A stretch of DNA of 61,609 nucleotides from Bacteroidales bacterium (lineage in GTDB: Bacteria > Bacteroidota > Bacteroidia > Bacteroidales > UBA1715), in NCBI GenBank assembly GCA_017516865.1, contig JAFXAU010000024.1:1-61609 (forward strand), written 5' to 3'. The notes beneath the pieces were generated by a model. It was not told the DNA's origin. It saw only the letters and a program-made list of their open reading frames with translations, and did not search any database. Shown here piece after piece: positions 26,763 through 39,800 of this stretch (position 1 is its first letter; each line of letters begins with the position of its first letter). Made by a program: the position numbers and the translations under genes.

Positions 26763-27464
26763 TTATATCCTGGCAATACCAGAAGAACTTGCATTGCTAT
26801 AGCGATTTGATACAATAAAATCAGTTCCATTAAACGAATACTCATAGCCCCAATTACCATATCGTCCGTGACCATAGTTAATGATTAATTTTTTCTGCGA
26901 AATACCTATGCTTAACTCTGGTGCGAAATAAACTCCTCCGTTTTCCTCTCCTGAATCAAGAAAATCAAGATTCTGCGTAATTATCTTATACCCGAAACCT
27001 GTGTTTTTTACTAACAAAACTCCTCGTGGATTACGATTATATGTTTTTGTACTGTCAAAATCCTCTTTTTCAAAGTATTGTGGAGAAGTTCCTTTTACAA
27101 AAATCAAGGAATACGTGCTATCATTCTCTAACCAAGCCGATTCGTTGTTTTCCAACCTTTCTATGACTATATCATTTACCACATTGTATCCCAAGTTGTT
27201 AAGATGTGTTTCCAAATCGGATAGCGTTTTATATTGACCATTAATTATTCTTTGATCAGTTCTTATTCCAAGAAAAGCCATTAGTGATTTATCCCAATCA
27301 CAATCAGGCCAATAAATCGTATCAGTCCCTTCTGTTTCATAAATTTCTCTTAACTTATATAATTCTGTACCTATATCATAGACCTTTAGCTCTCTTTTTT
27401 CTTGAGCAAAAACGGAGGTGAAAGTTACTATCCCAACAATAAATACAAAGAGTCTTTTAATCAT
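26763..27464 (-). CDS. exported protein of unknown function
   Basis: The 233-residue protein starts with a signal peptide (MIKRLFVFIVGIVTFTSVFAQ). A start 42 codons upstream is also open, but it would translate part of the palindromic repeat element, so I reject it. The mature part has a YWPDCDWDKSLMAFLG segment and later beta-strand-like stretches; I recognise no family. A -7 box TATCTTTG lies at 27472-27479, only seven bases before this ATG, so the leader would be very short. Confidence 0.65.
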   Translation of the reverse strand: MIKRLFVFIVGIVTFTSVFAQEKRELKVYDIGTELYKLREIYETEGTDTIYWPDCDWDKSLMAFLGIRTDQRIINGQYKTLSDLETHLNNLGYNVVNDIVIERLENNESAWLENDSTYSLIFVKGTSPQYFEKEDFDSTKTYNRNPRGVLLVKNTGFGYKIITQNLDFLDSGEENGGVYFAPELSIGISQKKLIINYGHGRYGNWGYEYSFNGTDFIVSNRYSNASSSGIARI

Positions 27465-27471
27465 AACATAG

Positions 27472-27479
27472 CAAAGATA
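27472..27479 (-). promoter_or_regulatory. -7 element immediately before the 26763 gene
   Basis: Minus strand TATCTTTG fits TAnnTTTG. With a start point about seven bases downstream, the message would be nearly leaderless. Confidence 0.35.
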
Positions 27480-27552
27480 AAAAAAAATTTTCGTCATTCC
27501 CTTGAAACATATTTTGCAAAAATCGTTGTTTTTGGCAACTAAATAAAAATAC

Positions 27553-27700
27553 CTGTTCGGCTGGATTTGTAATCCAGCAGCTGTGAGCATACGGATTTAT
27601 AATCCGACCGAGTAGATACATAAATCCGAAAATTATTAATGCACAATGGGAAATACTGATACTTGTTGCAGTCGGTCGGATTGCAAATCCGACCGAACAG
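27553..27700. repeat. palindromic MITE-like element, copy B (148 bp, plus extra half-unit to 27726)
   Basis: Copy B has the same CTGTTCGG...CCGAACAG ends and hairpins as copy A but carries about 32 extra bases in the middle and an additional half-unit ending CCGAACAG at 27726. It fills most of the 353-bp gap between the 26763 gene and the giant gene; the rest is the giant gene's terminator. Confidence 0.85.
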
Positions 27701-27767
27701 ATCGGATTACAAATCTGACCGAACAGATTCCATTGACTATTGAAGATTATTATTTCTTTGTTTCACA

Positions 27768-27799
27768 AAAAAGCCCCTAACAGTTGTTAGAGGCTTTTT
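27768..27799 (-). terminator. terminator of the giant gene
   Basis: On the minus strand AAAAAGCC...CTAACA pairs with TGTTAG...GGCTTTTT, followed by a run of six T. It lies about 20 bases after the stop of the giant gene. Confidence 0.85.
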
Positions 27800-27817
27800 G
27801 TTATGTTGCAATCACAG

Positions 27818-30800
27818 TTATCGTATCAGTGTAACATTTCCGAATTTCACTCTTTTGCCGTCTGCCGTTTTGAATCCTTCCCATTCGCGATCGTCGGTAA
27901 ATGTTGCATCCATTTTCCAGATGTAAGTATCTGCCATCATCATTTTACCGTTGCAGCGGCCATCCCATTTTCCTACAAACATGCCGTCTTCAACTTCGTC
28001 GGAATACCAAACAAGATTTCCCCACTTGTCGTATACTGAAACATGACACGTTTTTAGATTGTAGCCTTTCGGCTGGAAGAACCGTACACCTGCCGACGGA
28101 TTCATTGGTGCGAATGCCGTAGGAACATACAATCCCGATGTTACATTGATGAAGATACAATCCGAATACGTATCGGAACAACCATACGAGTTTTCAACCG
28201 TAAGTATCGGACAATTGTAACCAAATTCATAACCATCTTCATAAATATAATTTAAGCGCTGTCTATATGGGACTTCCAAATCAACTGCGTCGGTCGGCGA
28301 ACCAGCATGGCCATAATTCCAATACAATGTATACGGTACTTCTTCGGCAATACGTTCGCCCGTAGCGGTTACATCAATAATGGAATCTTGTACCGTGCTG
28401 TCGCGTAACTCAACCACATTCGAAGAGCCTGGCAACGACCAACCAAACATAGCATGCGGATTGGCTGCGACTTTCACCACCAACGTGTCGGAACCACGAC
28501 AGCCAGCCCATGTCTGTTCAAATACAACCACAGTGTCTATTCCTGAATAACTCCAGTCCACATATCGTATCGAACTAGAATTCATATCCTTTGAATAATT
28601 CAAATTACCACCCGAAACTGTCCACATATAGGTACTTTCTTCGCTATATTTCGTGTAATATTCCTCTGTTGTATTGACGCAGACTGAATCTTTACCATAG
28701 ATTTTTGTCTGTGCAGCTGGAGCCAACGTCAATTCAACATCGGCGGTATCGCTATGACAGCCGTTTTCGTAACTGATATCGAACACCTTGAATCTATAAT
28801 TTCCAACAGGCAAGTCATTCTGTTGTTTTGCAAATTCATATCTCATACCTGTTGCAACAAGCGGAAGGATGCCGTCCTGACTCAACCATGTAGTATTAGG
28901 ACTTCCCAATGCAATCATCGGTTCAATTTCTTCGCCCTGACAAATCACCTTCGACAATACAATCGGTGTACGGGCTTTAGAATTTGTCTGCATTTTCACC
29001 GTATCGACCACACTCGGACAATATATGTCTTTGTGCGTATTCTTCACCATATATTGTGCACGAACGGTATAAATCTGTCCCGATGTCGAGGTTGACGACA
29101 AAGTAACATAGTCAGATAAAACAATCGACTCTCCGCCTTTCACTGTCTTATTTCCAGGGAAAATGTTCCATTCAACATAATCGTTTGCCGACATTGCAGG
29201 CGAGACAGATGCAGTCAAAGTAGGTTCTTCGTCATATACACAACGTTTTATGATTGAAACCTCTTCGTCATCGACGGTAATTGACAACGTAGGCTGTTCA
29301 ATTATAGTAGCCGACACCTCGGAAACGAGACTTTGACAACCATTTCGTTCACGAACGACATAATATGTCGTTTTTTGATTAACTTCAGGTATCGAGATTG
29401 AATATCCAACGCCCGCAACTTCATTCAAAGTTTCGTCGGTGTACCAGACATCGCGAGGACCGTCGGTGTACAGCGTAGCCGTAGAACCTTGACAAACGAC
29501 ATCGTCAGTCGTAATTGGTTGAGCAGGCTGTTCTGCTATCACAAACGAAGCGACTGAGTAATTTCCAACACAACCATTTTCTATTTGACGAACATAATAT
29601 CTCTTCGTTCCTGCATCTGTTATCTGGTGTGTAAACGTATTGCCTTCATACAATTTTGAAGTCGTATCAGCAGAAGAATACCATGCAACAGTTATTCCCT
29701 GTTGTTCAGGAACAGACAATTCATGTTCGCTGTCGTAAATACAGGTAACTGGATTTGTCTGAACGACAGGACTTAACGGCATACGACGGATTGTATATGT
29801 TGCTTTTTGCGTTTCACTTTCACATCCGTCAACTGTTTGTGATGCGTAATATTCATATACGTCAGGATATGTCACCGGCGGCGTATAGCACGTCAATTTC
29901 GACAATTGACCTGTACGATTTTCGTTTGTGTACCACGTAATTGTACCTCCATCTGCAGGCGTAGCACACAACGATTCTTTCGGTGCAGATTCACAGATAG
30001 ACACATCAGCCACAGTTGGAGCCGCTGGATTCGGTTTCACCGTGAATGTAACCGAAGTTGCCTCCGACAAGCAATTATCGTACATCTGAGTTGCCCAAAC
30101 AGTATGTGTACCGACTTCTGTCTGCGTAGAAATATACGAAGTACGTTCTGCATCGGAATCCGTTGCAGGATAAGCAGGTTCCGTTTCGTACCATTGTACA
30201 TTGCCTTGTGCGACAGCCGTCAACGTCGGATTCTTTTCACCAAAGCAAACCTCCTGTTTTGTCACATTTACCATAGGTGGCTGCGGTTTCTTCACCTCAA
30301 CGGTAACTTTCACACGCTTGCTTTCGCAGGCAGCAGGAAAAACATTGCCGTTGTATTCAGCAACCCAATAGGTGTATGTTGCTGCCGTTGTTTCATCTAT
30401 GGTAGGAACGAAAATTCCTGTTGCCGAAACTGTAATCGGTTCTTCACTGATTTCCGTCTCATAAAATTTGAAACTAACCTCCGCACTACCATTTGGACGA
30501 GTACCAGCAGTCCATTCCCCCAATGAGGCCTGTAATTCTGGAAACGCATCATAATTACAGATTGGCTCTGGAGAAACAATCGCCGGCTTTGGAACAGGAC
30601 AATCTATAATGTCAACTTTCGCTTCCGACTTCTTACTTTCACACATATTGATTGTTTGTGTGGCAAAATATGATTTGTGAATTATCGTAGCTCCATTATC
30701 ACCTGTTACATATTCGGCATTATCAGATTTTTTTGCATTATTCGCATCATACCACGTTATTTCAGCGTCATTACTTATTGGTGTTGCAGAAACAACAACA

Positions 30801-33800
30801 GTCTTGTTTTGTTCCGTCAATGCGGCAAAATCAACCACATCTGGTGCTGGAGTAAATTGAACCTTGATATTTTGTTTTGCCGTGTTCACACACGATTTGC
30901 CATCGGTGTAAGTGTATGAAATTTCATACGTGCCTGTTTGTTCTCCGAATGCGGTTGGATTAAACACGCCAGCCGACGTAATGCCATTGTTTTCTGTTCC
31001 GTCAACAGCCCATGAACCGTTACCAACGCCGTTTGAATGATAGTCAACAGTTGCTTTCCACACAACATCGCCGCCATCGTAACAAACAAGTTGTTTGTTT
31101 GACTGGTCAAAAGTGATTTCTGGCAACGGATTCACCACAACCGTAACTTCTGCTTTCGCACTTTCGCATTGAATGTGCGACAAAGCGTCGGTTGCCAAAT
31201 AACTTACGTAGAACGTATGCGTACCAGAAGTCGCCGTCGAAACGCCTGTAGCAAATGAGTTTGCCGTTCCACGTGTCAGTTCGTTCTTATTACTGTCGTA
31301 CCAAATCCACGAATCAGCCGAAACTGTTGTCGATGCAGGCAACGCAGCCGAAATATCCGACAGATTTGTTCCATCTTGACAAATCTCCGTTCCCGTTGCA
31401 ACAGGAGCCATAAACGGACAATCGTTGATGGTGACGGTTACGGAAACTTTCTCGCTTTCGCAACCTTGAACCGTCTGCGACAAATTGTAAATTGACGTGT
31501 GAGCTTGTGACGGATTATCGTCTGTAGTCCATTGTGTGCTGTTTGAAGCAACAACGCCGTTAGCATACCAGTTAGCCGTTCCTTGCGTTTCTATATTTTG
31601 TGCATTGAGAACAACCGGGTCCGGCTGCGAAGTCAAACCTGCGTAGTCGCTGGCAGACGGAATTTCCGGATATTCAACCGTGACGGTCAATTCATCATAA
31701 TTCGTACAATTCGTATTTTGGTCGGTGTAGGTGTAACGAACGTTGTACGAAGCGTCAACCTGACCATTCTGTTTAGAGTTGAAGATACCGTAACTTGATA
31801 CTACGGCAGCATTGTTTTCAACCGACCAGTTGCCGGCAGTCATCATTGCTCCGTTCACCGTTGCCGACATTTGGTAATCGCCAAGTTCGTAACAGATTGC
31901 GTTATCGACAGGAGTAATCGTAACAGAAGGCAATTCGTGAATTGTAACCGTCACTTCTGCCAACGGACTCGGACATTGTTCCTGCGTGGTCGGTTCCGTT
32001 GCAAGATACCCTACATAGAATGTCGTCACATCGGCTGTTTCTGTTGAAACGCCCGAAGCATAGGTATTTGCAGTTCCCGCAGTCAGTTCGTTTTTATTTG
32101 CATCGTACCAAATCCATTTGTCGGCAGGAAGAACGGTTGTCGTTGTTGGCAACGACGCCTGCAAATCGTCTAAACTTGTCGCTTTCTGGCACGCTTCTGC
32201 CGAAACCACGTCAGGTTTTGCAAACGGACAACTTACTATTTGAACTACCGCTTCGGCTTTCTCGCTCTCGCACCCATTTACAACTTGTGTCAGATAATAC
32301 GTAGTTGTATGTTCCGTGGTCGGGTCGTCGCCCGGTTGCCAAGAATCGCCCGTTTCATAGGTTGAGGCAGTTGCCGAAGCGTACCAATGTACTTCGGAAT
32401 AATTTGCCTCCAACGAAGTTGCCTTTGCCGAAACCTCAACCGTCAACGGTTTTGAAACTATGCCTAAATAGCCGTCAGATTCAGGTTTGTCAGGATATTC
32501 TATTACAAATTCTTCTTCTGCATAATTTGAGCATCCATTACCATCGGTGTAAGAATACCGTAATGTATACGTTCCGTCGTTTTTCCCTGCCGAAGTCAGG
32601 TCAATTACGCCAGACTGAGCATCGACGGTAATTTTGTCACCAACCACCGACCACGTTCCAGCTGTAGAGGCAACAGAATTTATAGTTCCCGCTGCCGTAT
32701 ATGTTCCATCGGCATAGCAGAGATAATCGATTTGATTTATAGACACTTGCGGCAAATCATTCACAGTAACCGTCACAGGCGTTGGCACAGACCAGCAATC
32801 CTTGTTTGCATCGTATTCAGCCACATAATAAGTAAACACACCTGCCGATGCTGTCGAAACGGTTGTGGCATAACTGTCAGCATCGTCTTGTAACACGGTC
32901 GTTATTGCCTGGTCGCTAAACCACGACAATTTTCTCGTATCGTCGGCATTCGTCGCCGTCAAGGTAATAGCACCATCGTCACCCACACATAATTTCTTAC
33001 TTTCGGCAATAGGCGATTTTGCAGAACAATTTGAAAGAACCAATGTTGCCAGCGTGCTATCGCTGTAACAAGCTTTGCCGTTTATGGTTCTATATTCCTT
33101 TACAAAATATGAATACTGGCCTTCCGTAGTTTCGGGGCTTTCGTAAGAATTTCCTGTTTTCAATTGAGTACGTGCTTCATCTTGCCATATCAACTCGTCT
33201 GTTGCCACGTTTGCTGTTGCAGTCATAGTCGTCACATCAAGCAAAACGCCGAAATCATCAATTGTCACAGTTTTAGGATTCGGTGCATCAACAGTCGGAG
33301 CAAGCACTTTAACAACCTCAAGATTGTGTGTTGCAGAATTTTGACATCCAAATGCATCGGTGTAAGTGTATGTTATCGCATTTTGTCCGACGGCAGCCGT
33401 TGCAGGATTAAATTCTGCCGAAGAAGCTCCGCTTGTACCGACAAACTTAAAGTTTGCAGCCGTTGTTGTTGCCGGTTCAACCGCCAACGTTACCGCATCT
33501 GTATTATAACAGATTTCTGTAGGGTTTGTGTTTGCAAACTTCACATCTGGCAATTCGTGAATTGTAACAACTGTTTCAGCCGATTTCTGACAAGAATTTC
33601 CATCGGTGTACATCAACGTAATAGTATATGTTCCCGCACCATTTGAAGTCGGAAGTGTTCCATCGGTGCCGATTGTTCCATTATCGACGGAATATTCGAA
33701 AGTTCCTGTCGTAAGCGACGGCGTCATCGTAACGTCTGCACTATTTTCACCACTTGCACACACGTCGGTCTTACTTGGAGTTATGGTTATTTCTGGCAAA

Positions 33801-36800
33801 GCATACACGCTCATCGTCAGCGTTGCCACATTCGACGCACAGTTCGCATCACTTGTGAACTGATATGTCACTTCATAATCGCCGGCATTGTGAGAACTTG
33901 GCACAAACGATGCAGACGTTTTCGAGTCATTCGTGACGTTCGTCCATTGGAACGTACCGTTCAAATCCGAAGGTTCTATCGTTGCGGTAATTGTTTGAGC
34001 AGTCGATTCAGATATACAGTTTCCTGCTTTTGGCGTTGCCAGCGAAACCACAGGAATAGGATTGACCGTAATTGTCACATCTTCCGATGTTCCCATACAA
34101 CCGCTTGCATCTTCAACCGAAACTTGTAACGTATATGTGCCGGCATCGGCCGATGCCAAGAAGGTAGGAGCAGCCATAGTCGTAGAGTTCAAGTTTGTGG
34201 CAGCGGTACCCGACCACGTTTGTGACTTAAATTCCTGAGATAAGGAAACATTTACTGCCGTTCCCTTACAAACAGAAGCATTCGACAATACAATTTCAGG
34301 AACAAGTTTATCCTTCACTACAACCGACAATTCGGCTTGCTCGCTCTCGCAACCGTCAACTACTTGACTTACATAATATTTCGTCGTGCCAACGCTTGCT
34401 GTTGACGGTACAGGTCCTGTTGTAGAAGGAGTTTCCGTACCTGTCGTACCATACCAAAGAGGATTAGCCACGCCGACCAGCGACAACGGTTCGGTAACAT
34501 CAGCATTCAAGCAATAAGAAATTGTTGTCACTTGCGGTTTGTCCGGTTTTGCAACAATCGTAAAATCTTTTGTCGCTTCTTTTGATTTACAAGAATGACC
34601 GTCGGTATAGACATACGAAACAGTCAACGGACCGGCAGCATTTGCACTTCCGTCAATTGTAGCGGTTGTATCCGTAACTTTCGTCGCATTAGTCCATTCT
34701 CCTACGCCATTACCACTGCCTGTAGTGACTTCTTTAAGCAAACGAACACCGCGTCCATATCCTCGATTGTATTCATAAATAAAACTTGTTTTATTACTAC
34801 GTAATCCAAAATAGCAAGCTGAAGCCCCACTTGTAGTACTTGACCAATAAGATCCATCAGCTCTAATATATTGTACGGTTGTGCCAGCCAACGTACAAGA
34901 AGTTGGAAGGAATAATGCCCCGTTTGCTTCCATTTTCTTCCATTCATCGTACGTATATTCGTTGATTGTCTTAAAATATTCATCGCCATTACCCGATGAA
35001 AATCCTGGGTTAAATGTAATACCACTTGGCAATTCCCAATTATCTGGTAAGATTATTACCCCATTAACATTGTTGACACAAGCGACCGCAACTAAATTAT
35101 CCGCATTTGGTCTGCCAGAACGCAGATATTCCCATTCTGCCATAGTTGGAGTTCTCCAAAGTCCTGCCTTATTTCCCCCATTTGAGATTGCGTTATAGAT
35201 ACCCCAATCGGCATTCGCATAATCGCCAGTCATATTATTTCCTGCAGAACCACCTAAATAGTAGTCGTCACTAAAACCACCCAAATCATATGGTTGATAT
35301 TTATTAGCTCCCGAACCAGACCAACCACTTGTTCCCCAACCAAACAAATCAACCCAACCATCATATGATGCCGATTTATTTGAGTTTCCTTGTTCTATGA
35401 TTGTAAATTGTTCATCTGCAAATCTCCAGGTATTCGTACTTGCCTGATACTGCAAATTACCAGGAGCGAATTTTGCTTTTTGAGTCGGACCGACTGAAAA
35501 ATAATATTTATCTGCATTAGAACTATTTACATTTGCTTTCACTTCCAATTCCGCATCGGAGCAAACGAAATCCTTGTCGGCAGACAGTGTTACCGTCGGC
35601 AATGCGTATGTCGTAACAGTTGTAAATACTGTCGAAGAACAAGAATTTGCCCTATCTGTTACAGTCAATTCCAAGGTATAATCTGTATCGGCGGTCACTC
35701 CGGCATTGAACGTAGGATTATCCAACGATGTACTGTTCAATTTTGTAGCACCGTCGCCCGCCCACGCATACGAATACGTTGATGTTCCGTTGTTCGTCGG
35801 CGTCAATTCCAAATCGGATTCGGAGCAAACCGTATAGGTTGCAGCAAGCGACACCGAAGGATTTTCGGCTACCGTGACAGTTGCCGTTTGCGTATTCACG
35901 CAATACGGAGCCGTGGTACCCTTGAGTTTCACCGTAACCGTATATTCGCCAGCCGTCGTTAAATCGCTCAGAACGCCAGCAGCCGTAATCGTACCTTTAT
36001 CTGTTTCGTATGAAAGTGTTCCCGTACCGGCAGTAACGTAGTTGCTTACGTCAACCGCATCGCTTCCTGCGCACACGCTTGGGATTGAGGCAATAGACAA
36101 ATCAGGCGTTTCCAAATCAACCACCTCTACGCTGGCGGCAGTCGCCGTCATTTCACAACCATTGTCATCGGTCAACGAAGTGAGTTTATACACGCCACCA
36201 GACGGATTATCAATACTAAATGTATTTTCTGTCGAAGTATTTGCACCCGTCACGTTTTCGGTAAACGTAAACGGAGCTTTACCAGCAGTAAACGTAATCA
36301 CAACAGGAGTTTTCGACACTGATTCAGGGCAGTAACTACCATCACCCGAGATCGTATATGCAGGACTTTCGTTTTGTGTGATTGTTTTTGCCTCGGTCGT
36401 GTAAGAACAGCCATCAAGCGTAACAACGCAAGTGTATTCGCCAGCTTCGGCATTTGTTATTGAAGATTCATCGGAAATATCTCCCCCATCTTTTTGCCAT
36501 GAATACGTTGCACCAGTGAGCGTATGTTCCGAAGATATAGACAGATTCACAGTCGAAGCGTCGCCACAATACGAATCTGCCGAAGCAGAAATCGAACTAA
36601 CAGGTTTATCTCTTACAACCACCTCAATTTCGGCACGTTCGCTTTCGCATTCGCCCGATGACTGCGACACATAATATTTAGTCGTTGCTACTGTTGCGGT
36701 ACTTGGAACAATAGACGTTTCCGCCGTTGTTGACGATTCAGATGTATACCATTGTAAAGTTCCCGTTGCAGTTGCAGTCAAAGCTGTCGCAGTTTCGCCC

Positions 36801-39800
36801 TGACAATATGAGACTGGCGATGCAACCGTCGGCGGAGCAAGCGCACCGACCGAAACGGTAATTGCAGCATAATCACTTTCACAGTCATTTTGCGTCTGCG
36901 TTACGTAATATGTAGTTTCCGATTCGGCCGAAACATCGGGAACAGGCGCGTCGCCCAATTCAACTTTCGAACTGTTATACCATTTAATATTATCGCCATC
37001 GACAGACAATGCCGTCACGTTCGATTGATTTTTGCAGTACGAAACGTCCGAAACCTCAGGTTTTTCCGTAGCTCGTACCGTTACCGTCACCTCGGTCAAA
37101 TCGCTTTCGCACGAACCGACCTGAGAAACGTAATACGTCAACACAGCCGCTTCGGTTGTCGGAATAGTCGTCGAAGCCAATGCAACCTTATCGGCATCGT
37201 ACCATTTCAGACGGTTATTTCCCGTAGCCGTTGCAGTTAACGTTTTTACATCGCCCACGCAACATTCAATATTCGAAGCCACAGGCGGATCAGGACAAAC
37301 GGTTGTGCCGCATTTTACAGAATTTACGACACGCACATCCTCTTGACCATACACTTTTGCAGTCGCATAATTATTTATATACGCATTACAACTATACACC
37401 GTTGCATCGAACGTATATGAAATTTCCTCATTTGGAGCAATAGGGCCAGCCACGGCAGGCCATGTAATCTTCTTATTGCCTGCATTATACGTACCACTAC
37501 CAGAAATATTTGAGATATTTGTTAATTCATCAGGCAACTCGTCAGACAAAGTAATATCATAGGCATAATCCAAATTCGAATAAAAATTATCGATTGCAAG
37601 CTGTCCGTTACCATTGCTATTAACATACAAACCAAAATTTCCCGCATCGATAGTTAATCCGCCCCAATCTTTGACAACAGTCGTCCAGTCATTCTCTTCG
37701 TCATTGATATACAAGTACAAATGGTCTTCGTTCAACACAAATTTAAGAACTGGAGCAGAACTACTTCCTGGGAACGACATTGCATTCGCCCACGAAGTTC
37801 CTTCTTCAGCGACTTGTGTACCATTATTATATAACGTATAACCAAACCTGTTCGCACCGTCAATATTGATACGTAATTTCATTGCGATACCTCTGAAGTT
37901 CGAGGAACCAGGCGTTCCGCTCTTGTATCGCATAACAAAATACAAATCTTGCGTAACCGAATTACAGCCACTGAACTTCAAAAGCACTTCTCCGTTCTTT
38001 CCGTATGAATATTTAGGGCCGAAGAAGAACGCCCCGCCGCCATTGGTACTCAACTTCAAAGCGCCATTCGACACCGACGACATCGAACCATTGCCCAACG
38101 GCATCCAATTGGTCGTTGAAGAACAATTCTCATCAACAATGGTTCCCGTTGTGTTCACATATTTTACTTCGTACGAAATAACATCGCCGACCGATGCCGT
38201 TGTTTGCGAAGCTGTCTTGAACAATGAATTTTGTGGTTCTATGTATGGAGGCAGATCCGTGCACGTAGTTGTCAATTCAACAGATGACGAATCAGGGGAA
38301 TCGGTGTCGGAATAAATCCACGCCGCATTTATATAATGTGCATCGGCAGCATTCGGGCAGCCAATATCGTTGGCCGTACACGAATATACCAACTTACCTT
38401 TTTCACCAACAAGCATTTCAGGGATAGTCCATTTCACAATACCCGAATACGAAGCCCCCGCAGGTGCGGCAGTGTATGTTGCCTCGATACCCAATGCCTT
38501 TTTCGTGACAAATTCATTGAAACGCAATTCTTTAGGAATTGTATCAACAATAGTTACATGGTATGCCTCTTTTCCTGGCAATGGGCCACGACCTTGAATA
38601 CGACGCCACGTGTAACCATCGAATTCTTCTACCAAGACACGGTCGAAGTTCGTAAGACGCGAAATCGGCCTACTACACGTATGACGAGAATAATTGTCAA
38701 TTTCGTACCCTAAGTTATCGTAATTTGCCCAACAAGGAGATATTAAGGTAAACGTTTCACCTTGTCCGTCGATAGTCCCAGCGGTAATATCGGTTGAGAA
38801 CGACCAGTCATCCTGCACACGTGCCGTCAAATCGGTAGCCGGATTCGATGCCAGACGGGCACGGATGAAACCCGGACCCCACACACCTTTGTGCAGTAAA
38901 TATTGAGAATCCAACTTATCATACACGTGAGTTGACGGAGCCATCAGCACATCGGCAAACCGAATCATCAGACGTTGATTCCATTTCCCGTATCGGTCTT
39001 CACCTTGCGGAATTTTTTGATATGCGAATGTTATAGGTCCGCTTGACGGATTATATCCATATTTGTCCAAGTCATTTTGATTATCCACCACAAACGTCCA
39101 TCCCGTTTGATTCGTGGCACTATACAGTCCTTGAGCTGCCGCATCGAACATAAAATATGAAACACGATAGTTATTCATATTTATATATGCTTCGTACGAA
39201 TCATTCCAAAAACGATATAAATGATAGAACTGGTACGCATTTCCGTTCATATAATAATTACCATACGAAATACGAACATTGTCACGACCGCCGTTCAACC
39301 ACGAATCGTCAGAAGAGACATTCTCAAAATCAACGGTAAACGTAACATTATCATTCGGATTCAATTCCTTACGATTTGCCGTTTTTTCAACAACAAGACT
39401 ACGATTGGCGAGCACGTCAACACAGTTGCGTTCCATCGTGTAAGTGGCGTGATTCGGATATTCGTTGCTAATCCATTCTGGGAAATTGTCGCCCGATATG
39501 GTACTTGTTTCACATACTCTGTCGTTTGCCAAACTAGTAATTCGTACGGTAAACGCAACAGAATCAATCGTCGCGGCCAAACCGCCAGACTTAAATCCAG
39601 GCACCGTTCCTATATTCCACGTAATGGTATGAGTGGCAGGGTCATACACGCCACCTTTGTTTGCACTCACAAAGGTATAATCCTCGTCAAGAGGCGTTTG
39701 GATAGTCACACCCGTGGCATTGAGCGAGCCATAATTTCTATATTGTACGGTATAACTTACACGGTCACCTTCGTAGGCATACGTCTTATCAACCGACATA

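Noticed and set aside
27465..27590. Extended start of the 26763 gene
   Set aside because: It would translate part of the palindromic element and place the signal peptide inside the protein.
30602..33028. Regular repeats that might be taken for a CRISPR array
   Set aside because: The period is ~800 bp, divergent, and fully coding.
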